A model generated the notes under the pieces. It did not search any database, was not told the DNA's origin, and saw only the letters and a program-made list of their open reading frames with translations. From positions 1,674,001-1,738,000 of the forward strand of contig NZ_AP025484.1 in assembly GCF_024347455.1 (NCBI RefSeq): a DNA stretch of 64,000 nt, given 5' to 3'. This stretch comes from Vibrio echinoideorum. GTDB taxonomy: Bacteria; Pseudomonadota; Gammaproteobacteria; Enterobacterales; Vibrionaceae. Of this stretch, positions 41,899 through 51,661 are shown piece by piece. The position numbers were made by a program, and so were the translations under genes. The first letter of the stretch is position 1. Each line of letters begins with the position of its first letter.

Positions 41899-43256
41899 AA
41901 AGTGTCATCAAGCGATTCTTGGCCAAATTTAAAATAAACCAAACGACTGAGAAACATTACGAATTTCTACCTGCGCACCTCGCCTTATCACAACGTCCTC
42001 CGTCACCATTTGCTCGAATAACGGCCATCACTCTCAGCTTGGGAGTCATTGCCGTATTAATTTGGGCGTATTGGGGAAAATTAGATATACAAGCGACAGC
42101 TACCGGGCGTTTCGTTGTCTCTGGCCGCTCACAAGTGATTCAATCTTATGAACAAAGCCGGGTTCTCTCTATTCACGTAAAAGATGGGCAACGAGTGACA
42201 AAAGGCGCCCCGCTTCTTACTCTTGATACCTTAGGCATCAATCAAGACATTACCCGTTTAATCACTCAATCTGAATTTCAGACTAATGACCTAATTCGAT
42301 ACCAATCTTTGAATAGTGGCCTACCACTGTCTGAGGACCTATTATTTTCGGCCTTACCACTCGAACAACAAGCGTTGATCAATGAAAACTTCTTGAGTGA
42401 GAAACGTGAATATGAGTCGACCCTTGCAAGTATCAAAGCAGAAATGCAGGTCAACAAAACATCCCAAGCGGCTCGTCAAAGTGACATCAACGCATTAATT
42501 CAGTTAACCGAAAACATTAGTCAGAGACTCGCGGCACGAAAAACGTTGAATCAAATAAAAGTCATTGGACACGTAGAGTATCTAGAGCAAGAAAAAGAGC
42601 TACTGGAAGTTAAGCGCCAAGTGTCGCAACAACGAGCTGAATTAGAGGTTCTAAAGTCGCAATACCATAGTCTTGAAGAAAGGCTGACGGGGTTTAAAGC
42701 ACAAAAACACAGAGAATGGCTCGAAAAAAGAAAACAAGCGAAATTGCAACTTGGGGGTTTAGCTCAGGAGTTGTCTAAAGTTCGTGAGCGTGAACAGTTA
42801 GAAATCATCCGTTCTCCTGTCGATGGTACGGTTCAGCAACTCAGTATTTACACGCTAGGAGCAGTACTTCAACCAGCACAAAATTTAATGATTATTGTCC
42901 CTGAAAATGCAGTACAGCAGGCAGAAATACAAATTCTCAATAAAGACGTAGGTTTTGTTTACCCAGGACAGTCAGTGACAGTAAAAGTAGATGCGTTTCC
43001 ATACACTCGTTACGGTACTATCGAAGCTGAGCTATTGAGTATTTCTCGTGATTCTACTACAGACGAACGCTTGGGGCTCATTTTCCCTGCCCAAGTTAAG
43101 CTTAAGAATAACAACATCTTAATCAACGGTAAAAGTATTGAGTTGACACCAGGCATGTCCGTCGTTGCGGAAATAAAAACAGATAAACGTCGTGTTATCG
43201 ACTATCTGCTGAGCCCAATACGTGAATACCAAGCAGAATCGCTAAGAGAGAGATAA
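41895..43256 (+). CDS. rtxD: MARTX type I secretion membrane-fusion protein RtxD
   Basis: 453 residues from ATG 41895, whose ATGA overlaps the rtxB stop; an ATG at 41853 would extend into rtxB and is less likely. HlyD family: one N-terminal membrane helix (about 45-65), coiled-coil hairpin (about 170-300) and lipoyl/beta-barrel segments (ATATGRFVVSGRSQVIQ; IRSPVDGTVQQLS). It links the ABC proteins to an outer-membrane TolC encoded elsewhere. Confidence 0.95.
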   Translation: MKSVIKRFLAKFKINQTTEKHYEFLPAHLALSQRPPSPFARITAITLSLGVIAVLIWAYWGKLDIQATATGRFVVSGRSQVIQSYEQSRVLSIHVKDGQRVTKGAPLLTLDTLGINQDITRLITQSEFQTNDLIRYQSLNSGLPLSEDLLFSALPLEQQALINENFLSEKREYESTLASIKAEMQVNKTSQAARQSDINALIQLTENISQRLAARKTLNQIKVIGHVEYLEQEKELLEVKRQVSQQRAELEVLKSQYHSLEERLTGFKAQKHREWLEKRKQAKLQLGGLAQELSKVREREQLEIIRSPVDGTVQQLSIYTLGAVLQPAQNLMIIVPENAVQQAEIQILNKDVGFVYPGQSVTVKVDAFPYTRYGTIEAELLSISRDSTTDERLGLIFPAQVKLKNNNILINGKSIELTPGMSVVAEIKTDKRRVIDYLLSPIREYQAESLRER

Positions 43257-43258
43257 GT

Positions 43259-45436
43259 ATGGATATGACCTTATCAACAACGGGAAATAGCGTTTCTACC
43301 GCTCAAGATACTTCTATCAATCAGGACGCTTCTATCACACAAGATAATGGCGGAATCGACGCCGTCGTTTATGCGGGTAACTATTTCCACAAAAAGTCGA
43401 CCAAGACACAGCTCAAGCATGCTTTAGGCGTCAATCATTCCAATTTAAATGACTTGGAAATAAGGGAAGCTGCAGATTATATTGGCCTGAAAAGTCAAGT
43501 AACAAAAGTAAAGCCAAACGAGCTAGATACCCTTCCACTGCCCGTTTTAATTGAAATCGACAATAGTTGGAAAGTGCTCATAAAATCAGCGGATGGTTCC
43601 TCTCTTTTATATGACCCAGCCACTCAATTGGAGCAACAGAGTGAGCTTAGTTCGAATAGTCACTCATCAACGTACAAGGTAATGTTGGTCGCGGATGAAA
43701 GACTAAGTAGCAAAGAAGTGAAATTTGGCCTTAGCTGGTTTGCCCCCTCTATTTGGCGTCAAAAGAGCCAAATGCGAGATGTGTTTTTTTATGCTATTGC
43801 CCTTCAAATATTCGCACTCGTCAGCCCGATGTTGTTTGAAAATGTCATCGACAAAGTGCTAGTCGGTCGCAGCTTGTCCAGTTTACATGTGCTCGCCATA
43901 GCGATGCTTGCTCTTGCCATTGCAGAGCCAGCATACAGTTACTTGCGCAATACCGTATTTGGCCACCTCGCAAGTCAAGTAAATGCAGAGCTATCAGGAC
44001 GCCTTTATCGCCATTTAGTTGGCCTCCCCCTCAATTACTTCAAGCAGCGTCAGACAGGACAAATCATTGCTCGAGTTCGTGAAATGGCGCAAATTCGTCA
44101 GTTTTTGACCGGTTCGACGCTGATGTTATTGCTCGATCTCATTTTTGTTACCGTCTTTCTTGTTGTTATGTTCCATTATGCCAAGACTCTGACTTGGCTA
44201 GTAATCGGCTCACTTTTTATCTATTTCTTACTTTGGCTTATCGCTGGTCCAATCATAAGAAAAAAAGTGGAATCAGAATACGAATCGGATGCCGATGCCA
44301 CGACCTTTCTTACGGAAGCAGTAACAGGCATTGAAACCATTAAAACCACAGCGACTGAACATCGATTTTTACATCAATGGCAACATATCCTCAGCCAACA
44401 ACTAAACCGTAGCTTTGATGCTCAAAAATCAGGACTCATTGCAGGGCAAGGCATCGGGCTAATACAGAAACTGACTGCGGCACTGCTCCTGTGGTGGGGA
44501 GTCAGCGAAGTACTTAACGGTGAGCTCACACCCGGACAATTGGTGGCCTTCAATATGTTGGCCGGCCACGTGACTCAGCCGGTACTTCGACTTGCGCAAA
44601 TCAGGCAAGACTTCCAACATACTCTTATTGCACTAAAGCGAGTGGGCGATATTCTTGATGAACCAAGAGAAAATGGTAAACAAGGGTTAGCTTCTGTTCC
44701 TGAACTCAATGGAGGCATCGAATTTAGTAACATTCGCTTTCGTTATCACGAAGACTCTCCCGAAGTCTTGGCCAACCTATCGTTAGAAATAAAACCGGGC
44801 CAGTTTATCGGCATCACTGGGCCATCAGGCTCAGGAAAAAGTACCATCACCCGGCTATTGCAGCGTTTGTATGTCCCTCAACATGGTCAAGTATTGGTAG
44901 ACGGTATGGATCTCGCGATAGCCGACCCAATTTCGCTACGTCGCAACATGAGTGTGGTATTACAAGAAAGTATTCTTTTTTCTGGGAGCGTTGCAGAGAA
45001 CATCCGCCTAAGTCAGCCTCAAGCTACTGATGAGGAAATACGCAATGCTGCGCAGCTTGCTGGTGCTTTGGAATTCATTGAAGGGCTGCCTCACGGGTTT
45101 AATCAGCCCGTTGGGGAAAAAGGGGGCTCTCTATCTGGCGGCCAGCGTCAACGTATTGCGTTAGCAAGAGCCCTGCTCGTTAACCCTAGGATTTTACTGC
45201 TTGATGAAGCAACGTCAGCACTCGACTATAACTCTGAAGCGGCCATCATGAGCAATATGGAAGAGATCTGCCAAGGACGAACCGTAATTAGCATCGCACA
45301 CCGCCTTAACACCATTCGTCATGCGGATAACATTCTTGTTCTTGACAAGGGCCAAGTCTGTGAAAGCGGAACTCACGATGAGCTGATTGAGAAAGAAGGG
45401 CTTTATGCCAGACTCTGGAAACAACAAATCGGGTAA
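43259..45436 (+). CDS. rtxE: Second MARTX secretion ABC transporter ATPase RtxE
   Basis: 725 residues, starts 3 bp after rtxD. N-terminal 150 residues contain a C39-like region (YFHKKSTKTQLKHALGVNHS) lacking the catalytic Cys; then a membrane domain and an ATPase domain with Walker A GPSGSGKST, signature LSGGQRQRIALARAL and Walker B LLLDEATSALD, all intact. Pairs with RtxB. Last gene of rtxBDE. Confidence 0.95.
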   Translation: MDMTLSTTGNSVSTAQDTSINQDASITQDNGGIDAVVYAGNYFHKKSTKTQLKHALGVNHSNLNDLEIREAADYIGLKSQVTKVKPNELDTLPLPVLIEIDNSWKVLIKSADGSSLLYDPATQLEQQSELSSNSHSSTYKVMLVADERLSSKEVKFGLSWFAPSIWRQKSQMRDVFFYAIALQIFALVSPMLFENVIDKVLVGRSLSSLHVLAIAMLALAIAEPAYSYLRNTVFGHLASQVNAELSGRLYRHLVGLPLNYFKQRQTGQIIARVREMAQIRQFLTGSTLMLLLDLIFVTVFLVVMFHYAKTLTWLVIGSLFIYFLLWLIAGPIIRKKVESEYESDADATTFLTEAVTGIETIKTTATEHRFLHQWQHILSQQLNRSFDAQKSGLIAGQGIGLIQKLTAALLLWWGVSEVLNGELTPGQLVAFNMLAGHVTQPVLRLAQIRQDFQHTLIALKRVGDILDEPRENGKQGLASVPELNGGIEFSNIRFRYHEDSPEVLANLSLEIKPGQFIGITGPSGSGKSTITRLLQRLYVPQHGQVLVDGMDLAIADPISLRRNMSVVLQESILFSGSVAENIRLSQPQATDEEIRNAAQLAGALEFIEGLPHGFNQPVGEKGGSLSGGQRQRIALARALLVNPRILLLDEATSALDYNSEAAIMSNMEEICQGRTVISIAHRLNTIRHADNILVLDKGQVCESGTHDELIEKEGLYARLWKQQIG

Positions 45437-45620
45437 TAGAAGCATCGTATCGATTGCGAGAGAAACTCGAATTTAGGCCGAACCTGAACATCTGTATTTG
45501 GTTCGTTCAATGTCAAACATCATTCAATAACTAGAGTCTCTAAAATCGAGCGTAGACAATTCATTATAACTTGCTGCTAATCAACTACGACAAGTTCAAG
45601 CCATGAACTTACTAAAATTA

Positions 45621-45660
45621 AAACTACCAAACTCCATCGGGGGTCTGGTAGTTTATTCAT
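45621..45660 (+). terminator. Terminator after rtxBDE
   Basis: AAACTACCA (45621-45629) pairs with TGGTAGTTT (45646-45654); T-rich tract follows. Distance from the rtxE stop is about 185 bp, so the transcript may have a long 3' tail. Confidence 0.7.
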
Positions 45661-45879
45661 TTCTACAATACCGCCTTGTTTGTTAACGCTTTTCTAACAT
45701 ATTGAGAACGTTACAAAGTCCACAAAATTTAAGTTTAATAATCCACCACCCACGAAGTAGCATCACAAATCCCAACAGAACACTCCTCGTACCAGTTGTG
45801 CATTCACTTACATACAGGTAGTTTTAGCGACCTCGAAACATATCAATTCGAGCAATGACGTTCATGCGAGCTTCTTTTT

Positions 45880-45970
45880 CGAACAAAAGTGTTCGGATTA
45901 ACATTTCAAGTGACTTTAATTAACAAATTTATGCTCAAACGCTCACCTTTAATGTTCGTTTGTTTTCGAG
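45880..45970. promoter_or_regulatory. GlpR-operator-like sites upstream of glpF
   Basis: CGAACA-AAAG-TGTTCG, a perfect palindrome, at 45880-45895; ATGCTCAAACGCTCA at 45931-45945; ATGTTCGTTTGTTTTCGAG at 45952-45970. E. coli GlpR sites have the form ATGTTCG...CGAACAT. A near-identical ATGCTCGTTCGCTCA precedes glpD. Assignment to GlpR is inference. Confidence 0.6.
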
Positions 45971-46029
45971 TTCGCAAATATATGCACAATGCACGTGCTA
46001 GATAAGCAAAAACTAACAAGGACTCAAAC

Positions 46030-46884
46030 ATGACAACAAACAAACACCCTTCTTTATTTGGGCAATGCCTAGCCGAATTTATCGGTACAGGCCTGCTCAT
46101 ATTCTTTGGCGTTGGCTGTGTGGCAGCACTGGTATTAACAGGTGCAACATTCGGACAATGGGAAGTCAGCATTATTTGGGGCTTCGGCGTAGCCATCGCA
46201 ATTTACTGTACTGCTGGCGTTTCTGGCGCTCATATCAACCCTGCTGTGACTATTGCCTTGGCAATGTTCCACGGTTTTGATAAAGCGAAAGTTGTGCCTT
46301 ACATCATTTCTCAGCTACTTGGCGCATTCTGCTCTGCGGCATTAGTTTACAGCCTGTACAGCAACCTATTTACTGACTACGAAATTGCACACAACTTCGT
46401 ACGTAGCAGCCAAGATGCACTATCAACAGCCGGTATTTTCTCAACATACCCACATGCTTCACTTTCTTTCTTTGGCGCTTTTGCTGTGGAATTTGTGATT
46501 ACTGCTGTTTTGATGTTCGCTATCTTAGCGTTAGGTGATGAGAACAACGGCGCATCACGCGGCGCAATGAACCCTCTACTAATTGGTGTACTGATCGCGG
46601 TTATTGGTGGTTCTTTAGGTCCACTGACTGGTTTCGCAATGAACCCTGCTCGTGATTTCGGACCAAAACTGTTCGCTTACTTTGCAGGTTGGGATTTCGC
46701 ACTAACAGGTGCTCGTGATATTCCTTACTTCATCGTACCAATCCTTGCTCCAATTGCTGGTGCATGTTTTGGTGGCTGGTTGTACCCACGAGTTATCGGT
46801 GCTTACCTACCCGTTGAAGGCCAAGGCTGCACAATTCCAAACCAATGTGAAACAGAACAAGAAGCTGAACAAGCTCAAGCTTAA
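46030..46884 (+). CDS. glpF: Glycerol facilitator (aquaglyceroporin)
   Basis: 284 residues of the MIP family with both NPA boxes: GAHINPAVTIAL near residue 66 and GFAMNPARDFGP near 202. Six membrane helices. Passive entry of glycerol into the cell. 59 bp upstream of glpK, forming the glpFK operon. Confidence 0.96.
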   Translation: MTTNKHPSLFGQCLAEFIGTGLLIFFGVGCVAALVLTGATFGQWEVSIIWGFGVAIAIYCTAGVSGAHINPAVTIALAMFHGFDKAKVVPYIISQLLGAFCSAALVYSLYSNLFTDYEIAHNFVRSSQDALSTAGIFSTYPHASLSFFGAFAVEFVITAVLMFAILALGDENNGASRGAMNPLLIGVLIAVIGGSLGPLTGFAMNPARDFGPKLFAYFAGWDFALTGARDIPYFIVPILAPIAGACFGGWLYPRVIGAYLPVEGQGCTIPNQCETEQEAEQAQA

Positions 46885-46943
46885 TACCTAAGCGACCTTA
46901 CATTTACTAAAATATAAATAACGAGACAAAAAGGATTCTTACC

Positions 46944-48470
46944 ATGACCGAGCAAAAATACATTGTTGCCCTAGACCAAGGCACGACAAGTTCTCGCGCT
47001 GTAATCCTCGATCACGATGCAAACATCGTTAGCTCTTCTCAAAGAGAATTCACTCAGATTTACCCTAAAGCGGGTTGGGTTGAACACGATCCAATGGAAA
47101 TCTGGGCAACTCAAAGTTCTACATTGGTTGAAGCCCTAGCGAAAGCAGGCATTCGCAGCGACGAGCTAGCGGGTATTGGTATTACCAACCAACGTGAAAC
47201 AACTATCGTTTGGAACAAAGAAACTGGCAAGCCGGTATACAACGCAATCGTATGGCAGTGTCGCCGTACAGCAGACATCTGTGAAGACCTTAAAGCACGT
47301 GGCCTAGAAGACTACGTACGTGACAATACAGGCTTAGTCCTTGACCCGTATTTCTCAGGTACCAAAGTTAAATGGATTCTAGACAACGTTGAAGGCGCTC
47401 GTGAAGACGCTGAAGCAGGCAAACTGTTGTTCGGTACGGTTGATACTTGGTTAGTTTGGAAAATGACTCAAGGACGTGTACACGTTACGGATTACACTAA
47501 CGCGTCACGTACTATGTTATTCAACATCAACGACCTATGTTGGGATCAAAAACTACTTGATGAGATGGGTATTCCGGCAGTAATGATGCCTGAAGTTAAA
47601 CGCTCATCTGAAGTTTACGGCCAAACGAACCTTGGTGGTAAAGGCGGTACTCGTATTCCAATCGCAGGTATTGCAGGCGACCAACAAGCCGCACTTTATG
47701 GCCAAATGTGTGTAAAAGCGGGTCAAGCTAAGAACACTTACGGTACAGGTTGTTTCCTTCTAATGAACACCGGCCAAGAGAAAGTAACGTCGAAAAACGG
47801 CCTACTAACCACGCTGGCATGTGGTCCTAACGGCGAACCAGCTTACGCACTTGAAGGTGCGGTATTCATGGGCGGCGCATCAATCCAATGGCTACGAGAT
47901 GAAATGAAGCTACTGGCTGGCGCAGAAGACTCTGAGTACTTTGCAACGAAAGTTGATTCTTCAAACGGCGTGTATGTTGTTCCTGCCTTTACTGGCCTAG
48001 GTGCACCATACTGGGACGCTTACGCTCGTGGTACGATTGTTGGCCTTACTCGTGGTGTTAACTCGAACCACATCATTCGTGCGACTCTGGAAGGCATTGC
48101 TTACCAAACTCGCGACGTATTAGACGCAATGCAAGCGGACTCTGGCATTAAACTAGCAACCCTACGTGTTGATGGCGGCGCGGTAGCGAACAACTTCCTA
48201 ATGCAATTCCAATCAGACGTGCTTGATACTGAAGTTCACCGTCCTGAAGTAACGGAAGTAACGGCATTGGGTGCCGCTTACCTTGCTGGTCTAGCGGTCG
48301 GTTTCTGGGGCAGCATTGATGAGCTTCAAGATAAGGCTGTGCTAAACCGTACGTTTATGCCACATCACGATGAAGAGAAGCGTAACCGCCGTTACAAAGG
48401 TTGGAAACGCGCTATCAAGTGTGCACAAGTTTGGTCTGAACTTCATAACGAAGACGAAGGTGAAGACTAG
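46944..48470 (+). CDS. glpK: Glycerol kinase
   Basis: 508 residues (E. coli 502). FGGY kinase: [12 protein letters not shown] phosphate loop near residues 9-20, WQCRRT and [11 protein letters not shown] segments, [12 protein letters not shown] near 266. Phosphorylates glycerol to sn-glycerol 3-phosphate with ATP. RBS AAGGA upstream. Confidence 0.97.
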   Translation: MTEQKYIVALDQGTTSSRAVILDHDANIVSSSQREFTQIYPKAGWVEHDPMEIWATQSSTLVEALAKAGIRSDELAGIGITNQRETTIVWNKETGKPVYNAIVWQCRRTADICEDLKARGLEDYVRDNTGLVLDPYFSGTKVKWILDNVEGAREDAEAGKLLFGTVDTWLVWKMTQGRVHVTDYTNASRTMLFNINDLCWDQKLLDEMGIPAVMMPEVKRSSEVYGQTNLGGKGGTRIPIAGIAGDQQAALYGQMCVKAGQAKNTYGTGCFLLMNTGQEKVTSKNGLLTTLACGPNGEPAYALEGAVFMGGASIQWLRDEMKLLAGAEDSEYFATKVDSSNGVYVVPAFTGLGAPYWDAYARGTIVGLTRGVNSNHIIRATLEGIAYQTRDVLDAMQADSGIKLATLRVDGGAVANNFLMQFQSDVLDTEVHRPEVTEVTALGAAYLAGLAVGFWGSIDELQDKAVLNRTFMPHHDEEKRNRRYKGWKRAIKCAQVWSELHNEDEGED

Positions 48471-48498
48471 TCACAAGACCAAGACTAGAACTAAGACA

Positions 48499-48577
48499 CG
48501 AACAACCGTACCTAACTAAATCGGTTGTTCGAATCTCAGTAAACGAAACCCAAAAGAGCACAATCTTGTGCTCTTTT
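48499..48577 (+). terminator. Two successive hairpins after glpK
   Basis: First, CGAACAACCG / CGGTTGTTCG (48499-48508 and 48522-48531). Second, AAAAGAGCACAA / TTGTGCTCTTTT (48552-48563 and 48566-48577) running into a T-run: a strong intrinsic terminator. Confidence 0.88.
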
Positions 48578-48662
48578 TTGCGTTTCAGGGGCTGTTTCTA
48601 CATTTTGCGCTTCGTTTTTGCGGTTTAGACACGATTCCTCACCATCATTACTTCTCTCTGAG

Positions 48663-48676
48663 TATCAATTCGAGCA
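48663..48676. repeat. TATCAATTCGAGCA upstream of glpR, shared with glpF region
   Basis: The same 14 bases occur at 45841-45854 upstream of glpF. Shared regulatory element within the regulon is likely; identity of the binding protein unknown. Confidence 0.55.
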
Positions 48677-48746
48677 CAATAGCGCGAGGTGATATTTAGA
48701 ATTAAGTGCGCTAAAACACAGCAGCGCGCAGGGAGTGGTAAGTAAA

Positions 48747-49532
48747 GTGAAGCAAATACCAAGACACCAGCAGATCGTCGACCTGGTTAAAACACAAGGA
48801 TATGTGAGTACCGAAGAGCTAGTAGAGAAGTTTGATGTAAGCCCTCAAACCATCAGACGCGACCTAAACGAACTCGCTGATAGCAACAAAATTCGTCGCT
48901 ATCATGGTGGTGCAACCATTCCTTTAAGTTCAGAAAACACCTCTTACAACACGCGTAAAGCGCTTAACTTCAACGAAAAAGACGTGATCGCCGATGAACT
49001 GGTTAAGCACATCCCAGATGGCGCTACCCTGTTCGTTGATATCGGCACCACACCAGAATCCGTTGCCCGTGCACTCAACAAGAACCACAAGCAATTAAGA
49101 GTCGTGACCAACAACATCAATGTTGCCAGCATCCTTCTGCCGAATCCTGAGATAAAGGTTATCTTGGCCGGCGGCGAAGTAAGAAACCGTGACGGCGGCA
49201 TTGTTGGTGAAGCGACACTCGATTTCGTGAAGCAGTTCCGCCTTGATTTCGGTATCTTGGGCATCAGTGGCATCGACTTTGATGGCTCACTGCTCGACTT
49301 TGATTACCACGAAGTTCGCGTAAAACAAGCGATCATCGAAAACAGTCGCAGCATCTTCTTAGCCGTCGACCACACTAAGTTTGGCCGTAACGCGATGGTT
49401 AAGCTCGGTAATATCTCTCAAGCGCACATGGTCTTTACCAATAAACAGCCGCCGGAAGAGATTCTCAACATCCTTAAAGATTCAGCAATACCATTAGAAG
49501 TGATCGATACCGCTCGTCCTTTGAGCGAATAA
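48747..49532 (+). CDS. glpR: DeoR-family repressor of the glycerol regulon
   Basis: 261 residues from a GTG at 48747. This start places KQIPRHQQIVDLVKTQGYVS against the E. coli GlpR N-terminus, and GGGAG lies upstream; another GTG at 48735 is possible. HTH (STEELVEKFDVSPQTIRRDL near 24-43) and DeoR sensor domain (FVDIGTTPESVARAL). Represses glp genes until glycerol 3-phosphate binds. It lies between glpFK and glpD. Confidence 0.95.
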   Translation: MKQIPRHQQIVDLVKTQGYVSTEELVEKFDVSPQTIRRDLNELADSNKIRRYHGGATIPLSSENTSYNTRKALNFNEKDVIADELVKHIPDGATLFVDIGTTPESVARALNKNHKQLRVVTNNINVASILLPNPEIKVILAGGEVRNRDGGIVGEATLDFVKQFRLDFGILGISGIDFDGSLLDFDYHEVRVKQAIIENSRSIFLAVDHTKFGRNAMVKLGNISQAHMVFTNKQPPEEILNILKDSAIPLEVIDTARPLSE

Positions 49533-49653
49533 CTCGACATAAGTGCTCGCTGAGCCACTTTCTTAAATGAATCACGATTCTTTATAGAAAAGTTAAAAAA
49601 GTAAAACTTGCTCACTACCACTGTCGCTTCTATGCTCGAATTAGACTTATTTG

Positions 49654-49685
49654 AACCTCTGCTTTCATAAGCAGAGGTTTTTTTA
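49654..49685 (+). terminator. glpR terminator
   Basis: AACCTCTGCT-TTCATA-AGCAGAGGTT (49654-49679) followed by seven T. Confidence 0.9.
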
Positions 49686-49770
49686 TGCCCAAATCACATA
49701 AAACGCGCATAAACGAAAATAATAAATGACCGCAAACGAAAGTTCATATAGGATTCAATTATGTTCTAAA

Positions 49771-49785
49771 ATGCTCGTTCGCTCA
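49771..49785. promoter_or_regulatory. GlpR-like site before glpD
   Basis: ATGCTCGTTCGCTCA, 15 bases, differs from the glpF copy (45931-45945) only in the middle three bases. Close to the RBS, so it may act on transcript initiation or elongation. Confidence 0.5.
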
Positions 49786-49800
49786 GAAGAGGTCAAAACC

Positions 49801-51360
49801 ATGAGTGCTCAACAAAATAATTCAAACAACAGTACATCTTCCACTTTAGACTTGATCGTGATTGGCGGCGGCATCAATGGTGCAGGCATCGCGGCAGATG
49901 CAGCAGGTCGTGGTCTAAACGTTGGCTTATACGAAGCAAATGATTTCGCGTCTGCGACGTCTTCTGCTAGCTCAAAGCTTATCCACGGTGGCCTACGCTA
50001 CCTTGAACATTACGAATTTCGTTTGGTTTCGGAAGCACTCGCTGAACGTGAAGTCTTGTTAAGAAAAGCGCCTCACGTTGCTCAGCCAATGCGTTTCCGT
50101 TTACCTCATCGACCATTTTTACGCCCAGCTTGGATGATTCGCTGTGGCCTATTCCTTTACGATAACTTGGGTAAACGTACTACGCTTCCTGGAAGTAAAA
50201 CGGTGAACTTGGCTAAATCAGGTTTACTGAAGCCAGAGATGAAGACAGGTTTCGAATACTCAGATTGCTGGGTAGATGACGCGCGCATGGTATTGCTCAA
50301 CGTGCTGGCGGCAAAAGAGAACAACGCAGAAGTACGTAACTACTGCCGTGTTGAAAAAGCGCACCGTGAAGGTGGTGTTTGGCATGTAACGATCCTCGAT
50401 GTCATGACAAACCAACGTTTTGAACGTAAAGCAAAAGCGCTGGTTAATGCAGCAGGCCCTTGGGTTAAGCAATTCTTTGATGATGGATTAGAGCAGGCTT
50501 CACCTCGTAATATTCGTCTAATCAAAGGCTCACACATTGTTGTGCCACGCATTCATGACGAACCACAAGCGTACATTCTGCAAAACAAAGACAATCGCAT
50601 CGTATTCATGATCCCTTACCTAGATAAGTTCTCGATCATCGGCACCACCGACCTTGAATACAAAGGCGACCCACGTAACGTCGCAATTGATGATGTTGAA
50701 GTAGATTACTTGATTGATATTGTTAACCAACACTTTGTTAAACAACTTGGTCGTGAAGACGTGGTTTGGACATACAGTGGTGTAAGACCGCTTTGTGACG
50801 ATGAATCTGATTCACCACAAGCGATCACTCGTGACTACACGTTGGAATTGGACGCGGAACTGGATCAAGCACCACTGCTTTCAATCTTCGGCGGCAAACT
50901 AACCACTTACCGTAAGCTAGGCGAAGCAGCACTTAAGAAGCTTGAGCCACACCTAACCAACATGGGTGCACCTTGGACAGCCAACAACACGCTTCCAGGT
51001 GGTAACTTTAGTTGCAGCAGAGAGCAACTTGCGAAGATGATCCACACTAAATACCCTTGGGCATCTGAAGCATTATTGCTTCGCTACGTGACTCAATTCG
51101 GTACTTACACGTGGAAACTATTGGAAGGGGCAACAAGCGAAGCTGACCTTGGCACCCAATTCTCAAGCGAAGCCCATGGCGTTTATCAAGTTGAAATTGA
51201 TTACTTGATCAATGAAGAAATGGCGATGACTGACGAAGACATCTTGTGGCGCAGAACCAAGCTAGGCCTTTACATGAGCGAGTCAGAGCAGCAAGCCGTG
51301 ACTAATTACCTGAAAGAGAAGCTACAAAGCAAAGTAGTGAGCTTTTCTCAAGTCGGCTAA
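49801..51360 (+). CDS. glpD: Aerobic glycerol-3-phosphate dehydrogenase
   Basis: 519 residues from ATG 49801 with GAGGT upstream; an in-frame GAC-ATG extension to 49726 is unlikely as it would swallow the operator. FAD-binding VIGGGINGAGIAADAAGRG near residues 20-38, then DAO domain with IIGTTD near 280 and GGKLTTYRKLGE near 365. Membrane-associated enzyme that oxidises sn-glycerol 3-phosphate to dihydroxyacetone phosphate, passing electrons to quinone. Confidence 0.96.
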   Translation: MSAQQNNSNNSTSSTLDLIVIGGGINGAGIAADAAGRGLNVGLYEANDFASATSSASSKLIHGGLRYLEHYEFRLVSEALAEREVLLRKAPHVAQPMRFRLPHRPFLRPAWMIRCGLFLYDNLGKRTTLPGSKTVNLAKSGLLKPEMKTGFEYSDCWVDDARMVLLNVLAAKENNAEVRNYCRVEKAHREGGVWHVTILDVMTNQRFERKAKALVNAAGPWVKQFFDDGLEQASPRNIRLIKGSHIVVPRIHDEPQAYILQNKDNRIVFMIPYLDKFSIIGTTDLEYKGDPRNVAIDDVEVDYLIDIVNQHFVKQLGREDVVWTYSGVRPLCDDESDSPQAITRDYTLELDAELDQAPLLSIFGGKLTTYRKLGEAALKKLEPHLTNMGAPWTANNTLPGGNFSCSREQLAKMIHTKYPWASEALLLRYVTQFGTYTWKLLEGATSEADLGTQFSSEAHGVYQVEIDYLINEEMAMTDEDILWRRTKLGLYMSESEQQAVTNYLKEKLQSKVVSFSQVG

Positions 51361-51661
51361 TTCCACCAGCCTATACATGCTTCAGAACATGATTAACAAC
51401 CAAGCTTAGCGTCCCCCGCGCTAAGCTTTTTTATTGCCTGCTATTCCGATCTAAGAACTCGATCAGATAAACCTCTCGATTGATCGTCTCTTTCACGATG
51501 ACTGAGGCTTTGTTCACTCCTCTATTATCAATAAAAACTAAATAGTGTTTTATTAATCCGCTTGATTATCAACCTCACAAAAGGTTGCTATTCTTTATCT
51601 CAACAAAACAACACATTCAAAAACGCTCGCGATGTCAGCGCTTTAATAAGGAATCTATTCC
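51361..51661. other. glpD-SDR intergenic region
   Basis: Holds the glpD terminator at 51402-51433 and the presumed promoter of the SDR gene, with an imperfect inverted repeat AATAAAAACT / AGTGTTTTATT near 51530-51554. Nothing else seen. Confidence 0.5.
51402..51433 (+). terminator. glpD terminator
   Basis: AAGCTTAGCG (51402-51411) pairs with CGCTAAGCTT (51419-51428), then TTTTTTA. Confidence 0.9.

Larger units (their letters stand above)
45437..46029. other. Intergenic region between rtxE and glpF
   Basis: 593 bp without a gene. It holds the rtxE terminator (45621-45660) and the glpF control region with GlpR-like sites (45880-45970). Nothing else was recognised between 45437 and 45620 or 45661 and 45840. 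Confidence 0.6.
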
